This document shows positions 20,419-21,947 of a stretch of 21,947 nt of DNA, piece by piece. The position numbers and the translations under genes were made by a program. The notes under the pieces are model-generated. The model worked only from the letters and a program-made list of their open reading frames with translations. It did not search any database and was not told the DNA's origin. The stretch comes from CAYLVJ01 sp964615425. Lineage in GTDB: Bacteria > Patescibacteriota > Minisyncoccia > Minisyncoccales > CAYTKG01. The DNA is taken from assembly GCA_964615425.1 (NCBI GenBank), contig CAZTOB010000010.1, forward strand, positions 1-21,947, written 5' to 3'. Each line of letters starts with the position of its first letter. Position 1 is the stretch's first letter.

Positions 20419-20427
20419 CTTATAATA
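20419..20427. promoter_or_regulatory. overlapping divergent -10 boxes (baeRF-like / uppP)
   Basis: Plus strand TATAAT (20421-20426) predicts +1 near 20433, a 19-nt leader for uppP. On the minus strand TATTAT (20427-20422) or TATAAG (20424-20419) would serve the release-factor-like gene. The two directions share almost the same bases. Confidence 0.4.
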
Positions 20428-20451
20428 ACAAATTTCAACTTGTTTTTAAAC

Positions 20452-21192
20452 ATGCAGTTAAATCAATTGATAGTTTTGGGCCTTCTTCAAGGAGTATTTG
20501 AGTGGCTTCCCGTTTCAAGCGAAGCAGTAGTAGCTTTAACAGGAGGATTTTTTAAAATAAAAAATCCTATCGAGGTTGCCCTTTTTTTGCATCTGGGTAC
20601 GGTTTTGGCCGTCATGTTTTATTTCCGCAAAGACTGGATTGATATCATAAGAAGAAAAAACGATAAAATGTTGAAGCTTCTTTTAATTTCCACCCCCGTT
20701 TCTTTGGTTGTTGCATTTCCAATTTATCATTATCTGAAAAAAGTGGCCTCCGAAGAGCTTCTTTTGCTCTTGACAGGCTTTGCACTTCTTTTAACCGCTT
20801 ATTTTCACAAAAAGAAATTGAAGTTAAATATTTCTTGGAAGGCGCTTTCTTTTTTGGCTGGATTTTTACAGGGGTTGTCCGTTGTCCCCGGTGTTTCAAG
20901 ATCGGGGTCAACCGTTTTCGGGCTTTCTCTGGGAAAATTAAAGGGGGAAGAAGTTTTAAAAACATCCTACATGATGTCTGTTCCTGTGGTTTTAGCTTCT
21001 AGTTTTTTTCTTTTTTGGAAAAATTCCGAAATAGTATTAGATAACTGGCCGGCCCTTGTGGTAAGTTTCGCGACCGGAGTCTTAACCTTGAAAGTCATTT
21101 TGAATTGGGTGAAAAAAGTTGACTTTTTCAAAGTCGTTCTTGTTTTTGCACTTTTTTGTTTTATGGGAGCGGGACTTACTTTTTTCCTCTAA
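20452..21192 (+). CDS. uppP: undecaprenyl-diphosphatase (UppP/BacA family)
   Basis: UppP dephosphorylates undecaprenyl diphosphate, recycling the lipid carrier for peptidoglycan and surface glycans at the membrane. The 246-residue protein has about seven or eight helices and both family motifs: LLQGVFEWLPVSS (11-23) and VVPGVSRSGSTVFG (144-157, with R150). I choose ATG at 20452 because a TTG-led in-frame extension from 20440 adds only four residues. Two departures from the usual motif are visible. The first acid of E-G-x-x-E is Q13 (E17 kept), and the S-S-x-G-H segment reads SSEAVV, without the conserved histidine (H30 in E. coli). Activity may still be normal, as the arginine loop is intact, but specificity is uncertain. 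Divergent from the release-factor-like gene. Confidence 0.9.
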   Translation: MQLNQLIVLGLLQGVFEWLPVSSEAVVALTGGFFKIKNPIEVALFLHLGTVLAVMFYFRKDWIDIIRRKNDKMLKLLLISTPVSLVVAFPIYHYLKKVASEELLLLLTGFALLLTAYFHKKKLKLNISWKALSFLAGFLQGLSVVPGVSRSGSTVFGLSLGKLKGEEVLKTSYMMSVPVVLASSFFLFWKNSEIVLDNWPALVVSFATGVLTLKVILNWVKKVDFFKVVLVFALFCFMGAGLTFFL

Positions 21193-21198
21193 TTTTCT

Positions 21199-21204
21199 TA
21201 TACT
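21199..21204 (+). promoter_or_regulatory. -10 box placing the valS start one nt before the ATG (leaderless)
   Basis: TATACT ends 7 nt before the ATG at 21212, so the expected +1 is 21211. No Shine-Dalgarno; the only upstream sequence is AAACAAT. Confidence 0.4.
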
Positions 21205-21211
21205 AAACAAT

Positions 21212-21947
21212 ATGGACAAACAATACGATCCAAAAAAATACGAAAAAGGTGTTTATAAAAAATGGGAAAAAGAAGACTGCTTTAAGGCAAAGATAGATCC
21301 GGACAAAAAACCTTTTACCATTCTTCTGCCTCCACCCAACGCAAATGATACCTTGCATGTAGGGCACGCTCTTTTCACTGTTGAAGACATTCTCTGCCGG
21401 TGGCACAGAATGAAGGGAGATCCCACCCTTTTTCTTCCAGGTACAGATCACGCCGGAATAGAAACTCAGTATGTTTTCGAAAAAAAACTTCAGGAAAAGG
21501 GAAAAAGTCGTTTTGATTTCGACCGAGATACTCTTTATGGGAAAATAAAAAAGTACGTGGAAAAAAACAGAGGGATTGCTAAAAAACAAATGAAAAGCCT
21601 CGGTTTCAGCTTGGACTGGTCAAGAGAGAAGTATACACTGGAGCCCGAGATTTTGGAAACTGTTTTCGACACCTTTAAGAAGCTCCACGAAGACGGACTT
21701 GTTTACAGAGGAGAAAGAATTGTTAATTACTGTTCTCACTGCGGAACCGCTTTTTCCAACCTTGAGATAGAACACGAGGAAAAAGAAGATTACCTTTATC
21801 ACTTGGACTACGGACCGGTTAAGGTAGCAACCACCCGTCCGGAAACAATCTTTGCCGACTCCGCCGTCGCCGTGAACCCTGAAGACCCTCGGTTTAAAAA
21901 CTTAAAAGGAGGTGAAGCGGTAATTCCCCTCATGGAAAAAAAGATAC
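21212..21947 (+). CDS. valS: valyl-tRNA synthetase, 5' part (cut by the window edge)
   Basis: The 245 visible codons start MDKQYDPKKYEKGVYKKWEK and are open to the right edge; full-length ValRS is usually 800-900 aa. Class-I signature: LPPPNANDTLHVGHAL (39-54), with HVGH as the HIGH motif, and FLPGTDHAGIETQ (74-86), which separates ValRS from IleRS. Next are NRGIAKKQMKSLGFSLDWSR and GLVYRGERIVNYCSHCGTAF (162-181). The last is unusual in carrying a C-x2-C pair where many ValRS have a single Cys. ATTRPETIFADSAVAVNPED (206-225) begins the CP1 editing domain that clears threonyl-tRNA. It charges tRNA-Val in the cytoplasm. The start is 19 nt after uppP, with its own -10 and no Shine-Dalgarno. Confidence 0.93.
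   Translation, partial: MDKQYDPKKYEKGVYKKWEKEDCFKAKIDPDKKPFTILLPPPNANDTLHVGHALFTVEDILCRWHRMKGDPTLFLPGTDHAGIETQYVFEKKLQEKGKSRFDFDRDTLYGKIKKYVEKNRGIAKKQMKSLGFSLDWSREKYTLEPEILETVFDTFKKLHEDGLVYRGERIVNYCSHCGTAFSNLEIEHEEKEDYLYHLDYGPVKVATTRPETIFADSAVAVNPEDPRFKNLKGGEAVIPLMEKKI

Noticed and set aside
1..21947. UGA recoded to glycine, as in Gracilibacteria/Absconditabacteria
   Set aside because: TGA ends several complete genes (219, 4889, 17427) and no long gene has in-frame TGA.

Overview
The window looks like a chromosomal segment of a Candidate Phyla Radiation (Patescibacteria) bacterium, probably Parcubacteria-like. This rests on three things: small AT-rich genes packed tightly on mostly one strand; many short secreted or membrane-anchored proteins of families that recur in that group (GerMN/Gmad2, DUF1460, SurA-like without a PPIase domain, a thermonuclease-OB-GH3 fusion, an archaeo-eukaryotic release-factor homologue); and weak or absent Shine-Dalgarno sequences at most starts. 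TAA, TAG and TGA all end genes, so the code is standard and not the UGA-glycine code of some CPR lineages. No rRNA, tRNA, CRISPR array, insertion sequence or phage gene was found. The taxonomic call is an inference from content.

Layout. 1-265: a 50-residue protein that is one blade of the GyrA C-terminal propeller, with its own terminator. 393-2925: an anchored cysteine-rich protein, a small conserved protein of unknown role, and an AlkD-like DNA-glycosylase homologue. 2976-5636: a small membrane protein, a DUF1460 amidase-like protein, the first of two V4R-like paralogues, and a SurA-like chaperone lacking its isomerase domain. 5849-8755: a deacetylase-like pseudoenzyme fused to a glutaredoxin-like domain, a ferric-reductase/MsrQ-type membrane haem protein, and a CaCA cation exchanger. 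8783-9885: a zinc-ribbon protein and a DUF192 gene cut by an in-frame amber codon. 9882-10574: a strong promoter, a DUF5320 gene and a DUF134 regulator gene. 10588-11230: a divergent pair of a small membrane protein and a cold-shock protein whose promoters share a -35 region.

11279-15685 is an exported/nuclease cluster: a Gmad2-GerMN protein, an EEP-family nuclease or phosphatase, a three-domain thermonuclease-OB-NagZ protein and another anchored protein. 15682-18637 holds TatD DNase (minus strand) divergent from thioredoxin reductase, which overlaps a glutamate dehydrogenase. The second V4R-like paralogue follows. 19247-20392 (minus) is a release-factor-like protein, divergent from undecaprenyl-diphosphatase (uppP), and valyl-tRNA synthetase runs off the right edge.

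Themes. One is envelope and extracellular biology: amidase-like, NagZ-like and UppP proteins bear on peptidoglycan, and exported nuclease plus intracellular nucleases could support DNA or cell-wall scavenging. A second is redox and metal handling. A third is compact regulation: several -10 boxes lie so close to the ATG that leaderless transcripts are likely, and all three divergent gene pairs seem to use overlapping promoters. The items most worth following are the single-blade GyrA mini-protein, the thermonuclease-OB-GH3 fusion, the paralogous V4R-like sensors, the inactive-looking deacetylase-glutaredoxin fusion and the amber-interrupted DUF192 gene.
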